Shown in pieces: positions 45,103 through 52,342 of a stretch of 54,497 nucleotides of DNA. The stretch comes from JABWBD01 sp040768665 (GTDB taxonomy: Bacteria; Planctomycetota; Planctomycetia; Pirellulales; Thermoguttaceae): assembly GCA_040768665.1 (NCBI GenBank), contig JAXGMN010000070.1, positions 1 through 54,497 on the forward strand. The letters run 5' to 3'. Every line of letters begins with the position of its first letter. Position 1 is the stretch's first letter. The position numbers were made by a program, and so were the translations under genes. Below the pieces are notes generated by a model. The model saw only the letters and a program-made list of their open reading frames with translations, did not search any database and was not told where the DNA came from.

Positions 45103-46590
45103 TCACACATTGCCTTCCAGGTTCAAGCGATACATCTTGGCGAAGGCTTTGAATCGGCGAGCGTCGCCGCGGTCGCCGCAGAAAAGGACGGGGTGCGGAC
45201 CGGGGTAGACGTCGCAGACGTCGCGGACGCCGTCGATCTCCAGGAGCACCCGCGTGGCACAACCGCCGGTCGGTGGCGAGGTCGGGCCGTCGATCACCTT
45301 GCCTGTCCAGCAGCTCAGGTTTTCCTTGCCGCTGTGGTACTTGACCAGCAGCGCGGGTTCGCCGGGCGTCCACTGCACGTCGAGCGCGGCCGTCTTGGGG
45401 AGCTGGTGGAAGAAGGGGCGGACCAGGTATTTCTGGGATTCCGCCTGCGGCCCGTGGAGCTTCAGCGCACAGGTGCAGTGGGCGCCGAAGTAGCGGTTCT
45501 CGCTGGTATCGAATTCGGGGTTGTGCTGGAAACCGGCCCGGTCGATGAGCCAGCGGCCGAGCATCATCGTCAGCGTGGCGTCGAGATGGTTTTCACACCC
45601 GCACGGCACGAGTTCGCCGTTATGAATGGCAAAGCTCACGCACGGCTTGCGATGCTTGAGGAAGAGGCACTCGATCGTGACCGCGTCGGCGGCATAGCGC
45701 TCGAGAATCTGCTGGACGGCGCGGTGGGCACGGAATGCCTCAACGAAGTACTCATCGCTGACATCCATTACCCTGTCGGCAGCCTTTTTGAACTGCATCG
45801 CATCGCCGACCATCGCGTCGGACGGCTTAACGGCGTCGAACAGCGCGTTGAACTCGTCGGCCGGCACGCTGATGATCCGGGTGCCCAACTGTTCCTCGCG
45901 GCCTTCGACCATTTCCTTGATCCGCCCGGACACGCGGAGCAAGCGGCTTTGCGCGAGCATTTTCTTGGCCCGAACGGCCCGAAGTCCCCGCTCGATCTCG
46001 TCCCAGTTTTCGATCGAGTGGATGTAGTAGAGCCCCTCGGCGGTTCGCAGGCTTTCGGGCGGCAACTGGTGGTTCGAGCCGACCGAATGGTAGACGATCG
46101 CGGTCGGGGCGGCCTCGGTGGCAATCCGATAGGACCAGGCCGAGAAGGTATTCCAGAAGTTGACGACGAGCACGGCGTCGGGGGGGTCGGCCTTGGCGTC
46201 GGCGATGAACTCGTTGACCTTGGCCTCCTGATAGATGGCCTTGGGGGCGAACTGGACCTGTACCCCCAGTCTTCCGGCGATGTCGCGGATCTTCTGCGTG
46301 AACTTTTGCGCCTGCTGCTCGGGCTGGAACTGATTGCCCGGCCAGGTGAACCAATTGTGGACTCGCCAGGAGTCTTCCATGCGGCCTTCGTTCACGACAT
46401 CGGCTGGGGGGTAAAGGAAGACGACCTGCACGCGGGCGGGCTGCTTGTCTTGCTTGGCCGCGGGGAGGGAGGCGGCCGCCGGTTTGTCGTCGGCCAGAGA
46501 ACGGGATACCAGTGCCGCTGCGCCCAGCATTCCGCCCGCAGCAAGAAAACGACGACGGTCGACGGCCCCCAGCGAACAAGACTCACACAT
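45103..46590 (-). CDS. Exported fucose/arabinose-isomerase-like protein
   Basis: The 495-residue protein begins with a twin-arginine signal (VDRRRFLAAGGMLGAAALVS). It shows the layout of L-fucose/L-arabinose isomerase-fold proteins: a Rossmann-like N-terminal part (VQVVFLYPPADVVNEGRMED, PDAVLVVNFWNTFSAW) and a conserved ADAVTIECLFLKHRKPCVSF segment. A C-terminal beta-rich part follows (VQWTPGEPALLVKYHSGKEN). The Cys-rich CGCENHLDATLT stretch is unusual. An isomerase activity outside the cytoplasm would be surprising, so it may be a sugar-binding or redox partner of the adjacent FAD enzyme. The ATG at 46590 has GGAGGG eight bases upstream, better than the GTG at 46605. Confidence 0.75.
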   Translation of the reverse strand: MCESCSLGAVDRRRFLAAGGMLGAAALVSRSLADDKPAAASLPAAKQDKQPARVQVVFLYPPADVVNEGRMEDSWRVHNWFTWPGNQFQPEQQAQKFTQKIRDIAGRLGVQVQFAPKAIYQEAKVNEFIADAKADPPDAVLVVNFWNTFSAWSYRIATEAAPTAIVYHSVGSNHQLPPESLRTAEGLYYIHSIENWDEIERGLRAVRAKKMLAQSRLLRVSGRIKEMVEGREEQLGTRIISVPADEFNALFDAVKPSDAMVGDAMQFKKAADRVMDVSDEYFVEAFRAHRAVQQILERYAADAVTIECLFLKHRKPCVSFAIHNGELVPCGCENHLDATLTMMLGRWLIDRAGFQHNPEFDTSENRYFGAHCTCALKLHGPQAESQKYLVRPFFHQLPKTAALDVQWTPGEPALLVKYHSGKENLSCWTGKVIDGPTSPPTGGCATRVLLEIDGVRDVCDVYPGPHPVLFCGDRGDARRFKAFAKMYRLNLEGNV

Positions 46591-47185
46591 CGTGCCACCC
46601 TCCACTTTTGAAATTGTTGTTGGGATCTTGGTCCTTCAGATTAGCAGGGCGGCGAGTGAGATGCCAGTTGTGCTGAAAGAGGGGGCCGGCACCGCAACAT
46701 CTTGTACCTGTCGTCAAATCAAGCCACCACCGGTTGCAGAGGCAGTTCACTTAGCAGCCTCCAACTGGAGGGGTGAGGGCGGAAGGGGAGGTGGCAGAGC
46801 TGTCGGCGGCGCGGGGTGTGGTGCCCAAGGCGGCGATTTCTCAGAAACAAGGTCGTTTGGGCACCACGCGCTTCCGGGGGAGCAGGTCTTGTCTGATGCC
46901 TCCGGGAAGGCGACCGCCAGGAGAATGAGAATTCGAGACGAAACGACCATGATTTTCCACCGCGACTTGTGAAGGCGATGCATTGAACGGCTGTTTGTAT
47001 AAATGTACACAGGATAGGCCAGGTCCAGACGACTGATCCGATCCAAAGCCAGGCAGTGCCACATCCATGCCGCCAGGGCAGTTCTGCATTTGCCCGAGTA
47101 CGCCGCCGCAGACTACGTGGAGGGCTTGGCTCCGTTGTTGAACGCCGGAGGTGACAGAGGCCGAACAACACACCATAATTACGGC
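46591..47185. other. Intergenic region with a palindrome between the isomerase-like and HD genes
   Basis: About 600 bp between divergent genes, with no supported coding sequence. Apart from the palindrome at 46816-46871, I found nothing reproducible. The short open frames here are low-complexity shadows. Confidence 0.4.
46816..46871. repeat. Palindrome, GGTGCCCAA family, copy 1
   Basis: TGGTGCCCAA (46819-46828) faces TTGGGCACCA (46857-46866), with GC-rich extensions on both sides. The loop contains tttctcagaaa. A related palindrome with TGGCCACCAAA arms and ttttctcaaa in its loop lies at 51398-51495. Confidence 0.7.
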
Positions 47186-47836
47186 ATGGAGCACCATGAC
47201 CTGATTCCCCGCACCATCGATCACGTGAAGGCCAAGCTCTCAGGCGAAGGGAGCGGACACGACTGGTGGCACACCTATCGGGTTTGGAAAACGGCCCAAC
47301 GGATCGGCCAAGCTGAACGAGCTGACCTTCTCGTCGTTGAACTGGCCGCACTTCTCCACGATATCGCCGATTGGAAAGCCCACGGTGGCGACTCAACGGC
47401 CGGCCCCCAGGCGGCAAGGAATTGGCTCGTGTCGCTTGGCGTGGACGGGAATGTCGTCGAGCACGTCTGTAAGATCATCACCGACATTTCCTTCAAGGGA
47501 GCAGGTGTGGCCCAGCCCGAACTCTCGCTCGAAGGCAAGGTGGTCCAGGATGCGGACCGACTGGACGCCATTGGAGCCATCGGCATTGCCCGAACGTTTG
47601 CCTACGGAGGTGCAAAGGGGCGGCTGATCCACGATCCCGAGGTGAAACCCGAGGAACATCGGACCGCCGAAGCCTACATCAAGAGCACTGGCACCACCAT
47701 CAACCATTTCTACGAGAAGCTGCTCCTGCTCAAGGATCGTATGAACACGGTGACCGGCCGGACGATTGCCGAGGAGCGGCACCAATTCATGGAAGACTTC
47801 CTGCGGCGGTTTTACAAGGAGTGGGAAGGCGAGTGA
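47186..47836 (+). CDS. HD-domain phosphohydrolase
   Basis: The 216-residue protein has the HD metal site: GHDWWHTYRVWKTAQ (first His), LAALLHDIADWK (the HD pair) and VVQDADRLDAIGAIG (last Asp). Soluble proteins of this YpgQ-like group hydrolyse nucleotides or other phosphate esters. I chose the ATG at 47186, at which family similarity begins; the longer frame from 47090 is not supported. It is the first of four plus-strand genes, with a truncated exonuclease, a GIY-YIG nuclease and a DNA glycosylase following. Confidence 0.9.
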   Translation: MEHHDLIPRTIDHVKAKLSGEGSGHDWWHTYRVWKTAQRIGQAERADLLVVELAALLHDIADWKAHGGDSTAGPQAARNWLVSLGVDGNVVEHVCKIITDISFKGAGVAQPELSLEGKVVQDADRLDAIGAIGIARTFAYGGAKGRLIHDPEVKPEEHRTAEAYIKSTGTTINHFYEKLLLLKDRMNTVTGRTIAEERHQFMEDFLRRFYKEWEGE

Positions 47837-47858
47837 CCTTGGTACGGAGAATGCGAGG

Positions 47859-48071
47859 ATGACCTACATCATGGTGGACGTGGAGGCGGACGGCCCGATC
47901 CCTGGCGATTACTCGATGGTCTGCTTCGGGGCCATCGTGGTCGAGCCAGCCCTCGATAGGACATTCTACGGGCGGCTGAAGCCGATCTCAGAGAGATGGA
48001 CGAACGGTGGTTCGTCTATATTGTGCGGTGTGCCGACGGCTCGCTGTACACGGGCATCGCCAAGGACGTGA
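47859..48071 (+). pseudogene. Truncated 3'-5' exonuclease (DnaQ-like) gene
   Basis: The start (MTYIMVDVEADGPIPGDYS, then FGAIVVEPALDRTFYGRLK) is the conserved N-terminus of a DnaQ-fold 3'-5' exonuclease with the D-x-E motif (DVEAD). Homology stops at PISERW near 47999, exactly where the GIY-YIG gene begins. The remaining 24 codons to the stop are unrelated. The later exonuclease motifs are missing, so it cannot be active. Confidence 0.75.
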
Positions 48072-48301
48072 ATCGGAGATGTGACCGGCACAACGCCGGA
48101 ACCGCCTCCCGATACACCCGCAGCCGCCTGCCGGTCAGTGTGGTTTATCAGGAAGTTCACGTCACCCAAGGTCGGGCGTTGAAGCGGGAGGCAGCGATCA
48201 AGGCCATGTCACGGCAAGAGAAGGAGTCGTTGATCCGAAAAGGATTAGCAGGGATAAACGACAATGGGTCCGCTGCTGTTCGGAACCGAGAAAGAACGTG
48301 A
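47996..48301 (+). CDS. GIY-YIG nuclease-family protein (UPF0213/YhbQ-like)
   Basis: The 101-residue protein has the GIY-YIG core FVYIVRCADGSLYTGIAKDV, RHNAGTASRYTRSRLPV and the conserved Glu-containing REAAIKAM helix. It is a stand-alone single-domain member, not a homing endonuclease. The ATG at 47996 overlaps the exonuclease remnant by 76 bases in another frame and has AGAGAG just upstream. Its natural substrate is not known for the family. Confidence 0.92.
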   Translation: MDERWFVYIVRCADGSLYTGIAKDVNRRCDRHNAGTASRYTRSRLPVSVVYQEVHVTQGRALKREAAIKAMSRQEKESLIRKGLAGINDNGSAAVRNRERT

Positions 48302-48360
48302 CGGCGTAGGCGACTGACGCCGGACAGTACGGAAGCAATGGACCAAACAGGTAGGCAAAC

Positions 48361-48948
48361 ATGACCAAACAGCGACCGCCAAAGCTCGAACTACGCCGCT
48401 GCCCGTGGGCCAAAGGCGACCAGTACATGGACTACCACGATAAGGAATGGGGTGTGCCGGTCCACGATGACCGGCTATTGTTCGAGTTCCTCATCCTCGA
48501 AGGGGCGCAGGCCGGTTTGAGTTGGGCAACGATTCTCCACAAGCGTGACAACTACCGGAGGGCGTTTGATCAGTTCGACCCTGAACTGGTCGTCAAGTAC
48601 GGGAAGCGGAAGCAGCAGAGCTTACTGGCCAATGCAGGAATTGTGCGCAATGGGCTGAAGATCGAGGCCGCTATCCAGAACGCCAAAGCGTTTTTGGCCG
48701 TGCAGGAGGAGTTCGGCACCTTCGACCAGTACATTTGGGGCTTCGTCGATGGTAAACCGAAGCAGAATGCGTGGAAGTCGATGAAGGCCGTACCCGCCCG
48801 GACGCCCGAGTCGGCTGCCATGAGCAAAGACCTGAAGCGACGTGGCTTCAAGTTCGTCGGCAACACAATCTGCTACGCCTTCATGCAGGCAGTGGGTATG
48901 GTGAATGATCACCTCGTCGATTGCTTCCGGCACGCTGAGTTGCAGTAG
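48361..48948 (+). CDS. tag: DNA-3-methyladenine glycosylase I
   Basis: The 195-residue protein matches Tag along its length: RRCPWAKGDQYMDYHDKEWG at the start, EGAQAGLSWATILHKRDNYR, ANAGIVRNGLKIEAAIQNA, and LKRRGFKFVGNTICYAFMQA followed by GMVNDH. The zinc ligands Cys, His, His, Cys are present (C13, the His in YHDKEWG, NDH and a final Cys before FRH). It removes 3-methyladenine from alkylated DNA. It follows the GIY-YIG gene by 59 bases, so the two are probably co-transcribed. Confidence 0.96.
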   Translation: MTKQRPPKLELRRCPWAKGDQYMDYHDKEWGVPVHDDRLLFEFLILEGAQAGLSWATILHKRDNYRRAFDQFDPELVVKYGKRKQQSLLANAGIVRNGLKIEAAIQNAKAFLAVQEEFGTFDQYIWGFVDGKPKQNAWKSMKAVPARTPESAAMSKDLKRRGFKFVGNTICYAFMQAVGMVNDHLVDCFRHAELQ

Positions 48949-48986
48949 CAGAAATCGAACGTCGGGATTTCACGCTGGATCATCGT

Positions 48987-49250
48987 TCAGCAGATGCACG
49001 CCGAAGCGTATTCGGTGCCGCATTTCGGGCACTTGCCGGTAGCCAGATTACAGTGGACGTGCCAGTGCGGCATTTCAACGACGAAGATGGCCCCGCAATG
49101 TCTGCACGTGACCCCACCGTGGCCGACTTGCTGTCCGCATTTTGGGCATTGCTCGGTGTGGTTCCTTTGGAGGGATGCTCGCATCTCCTCGTCGGAAATC
49201 GTGACCGAGAATCTGTGTCCGCAATCGGCGCAAGCGTACTGGCTATCCAC
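48987..49250 (-). CDS. Small zinc-ribbon protein
   Basis: The 87-residue protein has four Cys pairs (YACADCGHRF, CPKCGQQ, CRHCGAIF, CPKCGTEYA) that could bind two or more zinc ions. It starts with GTG at 49250, seven bases after the stop of the upstream gene, so the two are probably coupled. No family beyond zinc ribbon is clear. A nucleic acid or protein-binding adaptor role is only inference. Confidence 0.75.
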   Translation of the reverse strand: MDSQYACADCGHRFSVTISDEEMRASLQRNHTEQCPKCGQQVGHGGVTCRHCGAIFVVEMPHWHVHCNLATGKCPKCGTEYASACIC

Positions 49251-49256
49251 GATCTC

Positions 49257-49523
49257 TCACTCCATCATCCTCCGCACGGCCCTTGAGACAAGCCGCTGGT
49301 ATCGCTGCTGCCTCTCGGACTGGGAGCCACCGGGACGCTTCATCGCCTGTTGAGTCTTCTTGGCAAGGTAGAGGGCGAACTGGGTGGCGGCGTCTGGATC
49401 GCTGCAAAGCACCTTGAGTAGGGTGAGCCGAGTGATGTTGAAGTCCTTGCCCTGCCGAAGATCGGCGGCGATTTGGGCGAGGGTCTGGATCTTCTTGATC
49501 GTAGCTGCTGGAACGTGCTGCAT
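49257..49523 (-). CDS. Hypothetical helical protein, 88 residues
   Basis: A small charged protein with predicted helices (KKIQTLAQIAADLRQGKDFN, LKVLCSDPDAATQFALYLA, SERQQRYQRLVSRAVRRMME). It has no signal or membrane segment and no family I know. It starts at the ATG at 49523 after the weak ribosome site AAGGGA. It lies between genes 49539-49949 and 48987-49250, all in the same direction with gaps of six to sixteen bases, so this is a three-gene operon. Confidence 0.65.
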   Translation of the reverse strand: MQHVPAATIKKIQTLAQIAADLRQGKDFNITRLTLLKVLCSDPDAATQFALYLAKKTQQAMKRPGGSQSERQQRYQRLVSRAVRRMME

Positions 49524-49538
49524 AGAATCCCTTGATGG

Positions 49539-49949
49539 CTACGATTTCTCGAAATATCGGAGTGTGCGTTCGCCTTCACTGATCAAGACGCCATTCTCAT
49601 CAATGTCCTCGAACCGGCACACGTCAACCGGGCTCCGAGTGATCGGAATGTCTTGGGCAACGCTACCGGTGGCCAAGTCCAGAGTCAAGAGATGGAACTG
49701 AGTTGGGTTATAGACTTCGATGCCTTTCTTCATCTTGGTGGTCCCTTTCTCACAAGCGATCAGGTAGAGGCAGGGTGGTGAGTATCGGCACTTCTCGATG
49801 TACGGGCAGTATCGCACCTCGTAGCTGGTGTCTTCGATGTCGAACTTCCACTTCACCCGGCCCTCGTCGTCTGTGAGGAACAGGCGGAATTCCCACGCCG
49901 AAGCAAGAACCTCTTCGCTAACGGGTTCGACATCGGGCTTCGCCCCCAA
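49539..49949 (-). CDS. Hypothetical protein, probably 5'-truncated
   Basis: The 136-residue protein has beta-rich segments (WEFRLFLTDDEGRVKWKFD, YEVRYCPYIEKCRYSPPC, FHLLTLDLATGSVAQDIP) that look like part of a beta-propeller or beta-sandwich. The only candidate start is a TTG at 49949 without a ribosome site, and an in-frame stop lies at 49992-49994, so the 5' end may be lost or mis-assembled. No family is recognised. It is the first gene of the small operon with the zinc-ribbon protein. Confidence 0.55.
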   Translation of the reverse strand: MGAKPDVEPVSEEVLASAWEFRLFLTDDEGRVKWKFDIEDTSYEVRYCPYIEKCRYSPPCLYLIACEKGTTKMKKGIEVYNPTQFHLLTLDLATGSVAQDIPITRSPVDVCRFEDIDENGVLISEGERTLRYFEKS

Positions 49950-50106
49950 TTTGTGCGACAGCCAAGCACCATGCGGGAGCCTTTTCCAACATCAGGGTTC
50001 TCCACGGTCACGATACTTTCGACTGCCCCCCTTCACGATTCCTCTTCTGCCAGCCGGTGTTTTATCACAACAGAGTCACCGGCGACTCGGGTAAGCCGTT
50101 GGCTCT

Positions 50107-50484
50107 TCACTGACCAATAAGACGCACCTCCCGTTCCTTCCGATTCTCGACTGCCTCCCCAACTTCAGCGACCACATTCCCATCGTCCGCAGTCGCCCCA
50201 GCGTAGTCGGGCACGTTCTTGGGATAGACAGCGGTGACTCCTTTTACCTTAACGGGCTTCCCGTTCACCTTGAGGTTGCCAAACGTCACCGTCACCTTCG
50301 GGATTTCGTCCACTGGAATCCGCCGTCCGTAGACCTCAACGAAGCTGGCGACCTTCCTCGACAGGACGAGATCCTCGCCCTTAAACCTCAGTGCCCCGAT
50401 GAAGATGTTCTCGTCCTTCGTATGGGAGTACAAAAAGGCTCCGACCCACGTGTGCGGCTTGCCGTCCACTTCCTCCTCGTCCAT
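50107..50484 (-). CDS. Hypothetical protein, 5' end next to a palindromic element
   Basis: The 125-residue reading begins MDEEEVDGKPHTWVGAFLYS and contains IFIGALRFKGEDLVLSRKVA, VDEIPKVTVTFGNLKVNG and GKPVKVKGVTAVYPKNVPD, a beta-rich pattern. The frame stays open upstream to 50610, but those residues are encoded by the palindromic element at 50494-50628. The original start could have been displaced by that insertion. I do not recognise the family. Confidence 0.5.
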   Translation of the reverse strand: MDEEEVDGKPHTWVGAFLYSHTKDENIFIGALRFKGEDLVLSRKVASFVEVYGRRIPVDEIPKVTVTFGNLKVNGKPVKVKGVTAVYPKNVPDYAGATADDGNVVAEVGEAVENRKEREVRLIGQ

Positions 50485-50493
50485 GCGGGGAAG

Positions 50494-50628
50494 AAAAAGG
50501 GTCAGAACTGAATGGCACTGTCGAGAAGCGGACCGTACACAATATGTTGTAGTGCATGCAACGCTATCATCACAACATGCAGTGGCTTCCTGTGGTCTCG
50601 ACATTGCCATTCAGTTCTGACCCTTTTT
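50494..50628. repeat. 135-bp palindromic element with AAAAAGGGTCAGAACT arms (family 2), copy 1
   Basis: The left end AAAAAGGGTCAGAACTGAAT, then GGCA, is the inverted complement of the right end TGCC, ATTCAGTTCTGACCCTTTTT: 24 bp perfectly matched. Further in, GTCGAGA/TCTCGAC and ATGTTGT/ACAACAT also pair. It is a long hairpin with no coding capacity, lying between the 50107 gene and the DUF1080 gene. Confidence 0.92.
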
Positions 50629-50648
50629 TCACTCGGCCGGCAAGCGTC

Positions 50649-51323
50649 TTACCTCTGGCAGATGCGGATATTCTTCCAGTGGGTCTCGGCGCCTTCGCTC
50701 TGGAAGCCGATGGCGCCTTCGGTCAGTTCGCACTCGCCGACCGTGGAAACAACGACGCCGTTGAGCCTGATGATCATGTCGCCCCGATTAACATCGATCT
50801 CGACGTTGTTGAACTCGCCGATCGGCTTGCGCGCTTTCTCCGAAGCTTCCGCGTCGAACGTATGAGTGCATTTCAAATCGCGGGGGATGGGAAGAATCAC
50901 CCCCAGGTGCCGGTTCGCTCCTTGCACCTCGATACTGCGCGGCCAGACGCCAAGGGCGTTCTTCCGGCCAACGTGGATCAGGCAGCCGCTGTTGCCGCGA
51001 AACTCTGCATCGCTATTGAGCCCTTCGGGTTTCTTGAAGGCGAACTCGAATTGCAGCACAAAGTTGCTATAGGACCTGGCGGTATACATGTAGCCCGAAG
51101 GCTTTCCGCTGCAGATCAAAATCCCATCTTTGACGGTGAAGGTCCCGTCGTTGGCGGCGCCCTCTTTGCCAAGGTGGAACTTCCATCCGTCGAGGTTCTT
51201 ACCGTTAAAGAGCGTGGTCCACTCCTTCTCGCTGCTGGTCTGCGCGGGCAGCAGGATCGGCTTGGCGAGCGCTGCGGCGAGGATCACTGTCAATGCAGAC
51301 GCGACTCGATAGGATGTCGTCAT
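50649..51323 (-). CDS. Secreted DUF1080 (3-keto-disaccharide hydrolase-like) protein
   Basis: The 224-residue protein has a Sec signal (RVASALTVILAAALAKPILL) and one DUF1080 concanavalin-like domain: WTTLFNGKNLDGWKFH, FVLQFEFAFKKPEGLNSDAE, GNSGCLIHVG, NNVEIDVNRGDMIIRLNGV and GAIGFQSEGAETHWKNIRI. The family is abundant in planctomycetes and some members cleave 3-keto-glycosides. The start has AGGAG six bases upstream. The protein is full length for a single-domain member. Confidence 0.93.
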   Translation of the reverse strand: MTTSYRVASALTVILAAALAKPILLPAQTSSEKEWTTLFNGKNLDGWKFHLGKEGAANDGTFTVKDGILICSGKPSGYMYTARSYSNFVLQFEFAFKKPEGLNSDAEFRGNSGCLIHVGRKNALGVWPRSIEVQGANRHLGVILPIPRDLKCTHTFDAEASEKARKPIGEFNNVEIDVNRGDMIIRLNGVVVSTVGECELTEGAIGFQSEGAETHWKNIRICQR

Positions 51324-51397
51324 TTCGTCTCTCCTGAAAAGTGGAACGGGATTGGGGCAAACGATCGGGACAAAGGGATCGGGACCATGGAAGGCAC

Positions 51398-51495
51398 GCG
51401 GCCTTGCCGGTGAGTTGCGTGTGTGGCCACCAAAGCTTCATTTTCTCAAATTCGCGGGTGTTTGGTGGCCACACGCTTTTGGGTGGCAAGGCCGC
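51398..51495. repeat. Palindrome, GGTGGCCACCAAA family, copy 2
   Basis: Outer arms GCGGCCTTGCC (51398-51408) and GGCAAGGCCGC (51485-51495), and inner arms GTGTGGCCACCAAA (51421-51434) and TTTGGTGGCCACAC (51461-51474), are perfect inverted complements. The loop holds ttttctcaaa, as in the related element at 46816. Confidence 0.85.
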
Positions 51496-51573
51496 TGAGT
51501 AGGCGGCGGCCGGTGGCGTTGCGCCACGGCTTGAGGCTGGGAACCTCGGGGGGATTGCCGGCGGTGGCCGACC

Positions 51574-51681
51574 AGAGAGCTAAAACCTGTCTCAAAACCG
51601 GCGAGGAGAGGAGGACAGGCACATTTTGCTCCGAAGACTCCGCAAAATGAGCCAGTCCCCGACGGTTTTGGGATAGGCTCT
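51574..51681 (+). repeat. REP-like palindrome (family 1), copy downstream of the DUF1080 promoter region
   Basis: CTGTCTCAAAACCG, GGACAGGCACATTTTGC, GCAAAATGAGCCAGTCCCC, and CGGTTTTGGGATAGGCTCTC reproduce the elements at 35465 and 44156 with a few changes. Confidence 0.88.
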
Positions 51682-51954
51682 CATGGCTCACGGGCGGAAG
51701 AGGGCGTGCGAAAGCAGAGGCGTGGGCAAAGAGACCGCCCAGTCCCGGCCGTTGGTCAGCGGAGGGAGTCGGCGAGCGGGCGGAGGCGGTTACCTGATTT
51801 GTCAAAGAGCTCCGGAGCGGCGAGCCGCAAAGTCGGCTGGCGCCGGTCCGTGGTGGCATGTGTTCGCATGTCCATTCACCTGCGTCATTGTGGTCGATTC
51901 AGCGAGCTTCGTCAAGCAATTTCTTGAAACAAGAGCGGTAAGTGGAGGCGGGGA

Positions 51955-52075
51955 TTGGAGTTATTGCGTTCGTTCGTCGGCTCGTTGGCGGAGTTCCGCC
52001 AGTGGGCCACGTCCGACGGATTTCCCGAGAGCATTCGCATCGACTACATCGCAGGCCGGATCGAGGTCGATAAAA
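51955..52075 (+). pseudogene. Uma2-family (DUF820) endonuclease remnant
   Basis: The frame LAEFRQWATSDGFPESIR followed by IDYIAGRIEVD is typical of the N-terminal part of a Uma2/DUF820 restriction-like nuclease. It ends abruptly in the first arm of a family-2 palindrome at 52072. No catalytic core remains and I find no continuation on the other side. Confidence 0.75.
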
Positions 52076-52177
52076 AGGGTCAGAACTATTTGCGCTTGCC
52101 CAAATTGCCGCAAAACAGTTCTGACCCTTTTTCACTTTTTCAAATTGCCGCAAAACAGTTCTGACCCTTTTTCACTT
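52072..52177. repeat. AAAAAGGGTCAGAACT palindrome (family 2), copy 2, with a 40-bp tandem duplication
   Basis: AAAAAGGGTCAGAACT (52072-52087) pairs with AGTTCTGACCCTTTTT (52117-52132). A block beginning CAAATTGCCGCAAAACAGTT is then duplicated with a 40-bp period (52101 and 52141), which gives a second right arm at 52157-52172. Confidence 0.9.
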
Positions 52178-52215
52178 GGGCGGCGGAGCGGCGACCGGCT
52201 CGACGTCGACCGGTA

Positions 52216-52337
52216 GGCGCCGTTCAAGAATAAGTTGTGCAACCTGGTGTGGAGCAGACTGCAATCCGTCCAGGAAACAAGAGGTGGATTAAAATCCACC
52301 CTACAATGATTGACCAAACTTATTCTTGAACGGCGCC
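52216..52337. repeat. 122-bp element with perfect 21-bp terminal inverted repeats
   Basis: GGCGCCGTTCAAGAATAAGT plus one T at the left is exactly complementary to the right end (A, ACTTATTCTTGAACGGCGCC). The sequence GTA directly flanks both sides (52213-52215 and 52338-52340) and could be a target duplication. An inner hairpin GGTGGATTAAAATCCACC sits in the loop. The layout is that of a miniature inverted-repeat transposable element. Confidence 0.85.
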
Positions 52338-52342
52338 GTAGA

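Larger units (their letters stand above)
51324..52342. other. Repeat-rich non-coding region with a Uma2 remnant
   Basis: About 1 kb between the DUF1080 gene and the EEP lipoprotein gene. It is mostly mobile-repeat debris: a GGTGGCCACCAAA palindrome, a family-1 palindrome, a broken Uma2 gene, two family-2 arms and a 122-bp inverted-repeat element, listed separately. No intact gene is present. Confidence 0.7.

Noticed and set aside
44935..45110. N-terminal extension of the FAD oxidoreductase to 45110
   Set aside because: The extra 80 residues are encoded by a palindrome, and a signal peptide with a ribosome site begins at 44870.
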